From NCBI GenBank assembly GCA_025359945.1, contig JANYDD010000012.1, positions 1 to 64,000 on the forward strand: a stretch of 64,000 bases of DNA, in the 5' to 3' direction. The notes under the pieces were generated by a model. It was given only the letters and a program-made list of their open reading frames with translations, did not search any database and had not been told where the DNA came from. Origin of the DNA: Bdellovibrio sp. (lineage in GTDB: Bacteria > Bdellovibrionota > Bdellovibrionia > Bdellovibrionales > Bdellovibrionaceae). The position numbers and the translations under genes are program-made. Positions 63,336-64,000 of the stretch are shown here, piece by piece. The first letter of the stretch is position 1. Every line of letters begins with the position of its first letter.

Positions 63336-64000
63336 ATGTCACAAGCTCCGAAAGTTAAAAAACCCCCGCAGTTTCCAGCCACAGATTTACTGATTATTGG
63401 TGGCGGCCTGGCTGGAATGGCGCTTTTTCTTGGAATAAAAAAAAATCACCCCCGCCTGAAAATTAAACTGATCGAAAAAGAATCTCAATTGGGCGGCAAT
63501 CACACATGGTGTTTTCATGATTCGGATCTGCCACCCAGGGTCAAACAATGGCTGCAAGGTTACTTCTCAAAGACTTGGAATTCCTACGAAGTTCGCTTTC
63601 CGTCCCTGCAAAGAAATTTTAAAAGCCCTTACCACGCATTGCGTTCTTTTGAAATGCAAAGCCGACTGCTGAGTGAATTTCCGGAAGACATATTAACTAA
63701 TACCGCGATGAAAAGTTGGCGCTGTTTGTCGCCCGAAAATCCCTCTCTTTTAGGTTACGAAATCAAAACCGAAGCTGAAAAATTGCTTCGTTCGCACGGC
63801 CTGATCGATTGCCGCGGTTGGATCAATCAATACCCTTCAGAAAAAGTAGCGTTTCAAAAATTTGTTGGACTGGATTTAAAGCTTAAAAAACCGCACGGAT
63901 TGACCTCGGTCATTTTGAAAGACGCCGCCTGCCCGCAAATTGACGGCTACCGATTTTTCTACACGCTGCCGTGGAGTGAAACAGAAATTCTGATCGAGGA
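63336..64000 (+). CDS. crtY: Lycopene beta-cyclase (crtY type), 3' end outside the window
   Basis: Starts with the ATG at 63336 and runs off the right edge (221 residues visible). The FAD motif LLIIGGGLAGMALFLGI, NHTWCFHDSDLP and GYRFFYTLPWSETEILIE match the CrtY/CrtL flavoprotein cyclases that convert lycopene to beta-carotene. Further carotenoid genes are expected beyond the window. About 300 bases upstream should hold its promoter. Confidence 0.9.
   Translation, partial: MSQAPKVKKPPQFPATDLLIIGGGLAGMALFLGIKKNHPRLKIKLIEKESQLGGNHTWCFHDSDLPPRVKQWLQGYFSKTWNSYEVRFPSLQRNFKSPYHALRSFEMQSRLLSEFPEDILTNTAMKSWRCLSPENPSLLGYEIKTEAEKLLRSHGLIDCRGWINQYPSEKVAFQKFVGLDLKLKKPHGLTSVILKDAACPQIDGYRFFYTLPWSETEILIE

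Overview
The window looks like chromosomal DNA of a Gram-negative predatory or related bacterium of the Bdellovibrionota (Bdellovibrio/Oligoflexia type). This rests on moderate GC, very many lipoproteins and exported proteins of unknown function, System II cytochrome c maturation, a fused isobutyryl-CoA mutase (IcmF), DUF3015 and DUF4105 proteins, CheX/CheY, HD-GYP remnants, FHA proteins beside a MotA/MotB-like pair, and a lycopene cyclase. The assignment is an inference from gene content; no rRNA or tRNA gene was seen. No CRISPR array or prophage was recognised.

Layout. 1-71: start of an IS630-type transposase running off the left edge. 305-9079 (minus): a five-gene operon of exported proteins (LamG/CxxCH protein, small lipoprotein, Tat-exported protein, two long lipoproteins with a CxxCH at each end). 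9440-10975 (plus): a divergent diheme protein with a predicted outer-membrane barrel. 11011-12291: a dead ISAs1-type insertion sequence with 31-bp inverted repeats, inserted just behind ccsA. 12336-15456 (minus): ccsA and resB, which could mature the neighbouring c-type cytochromes. 15586-18924: two divergent flavoproteins, one fused to a TVP38-type membrane domain. 19060-24665: an S41 peptidase and two exported proteins. 24771-30495 (minus): hbd, enoyl-CoA hydratase, icmF and a Cys-based phosphatase in one acyl-CoA operon. 30608-36495: a lipoprotein hydrolase, small exported proteins, a DUF3015 pair with a DUF4105 protein, and an SH3/BNR-like exported protein. 36693-45410: methyltransferase, PlsC with a RelA/SpoT-like partner, a lipoprotein, a convergent paralogue pair of which one copy is broken, YetF/DUF421, YceI, a hot-dog thioesterase and a Nudix protein. 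45437-53629: a receiver-like regulator, feoAB, two divergent PTPS/QueD paralogues, an STAS-like protein, an HATPase, CheY and CheX. 53626-54653: an HD-GYP pseudogene. 54657-62213 (minus): a five-gene FHA / ion-channel / OmpA / inactive-protease module. 62523-64000: an exported protein and the start of crtY.

How genes work together. The most interesting candidate is 54657-62213: an ExbB/MotA-like stator, a MotB/OmpA-like partner with an Asp in its single membrane helix and a very long periplasmic coiled coil, two membrane-anchored FHA proteins (one with about 500 residues of cytoplasmic coiled coil), and a trypsin-like protein whose active-site Ser is gone. This looks like a proton-driven envelope machine with phospho-dependent assembly. 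It is not a known Mot, Tol, Exb, Agl/Glt or Zorya locus as far as the gene set shows. The second candidate is the secreted cytochrome operon beside its own maturation genes.
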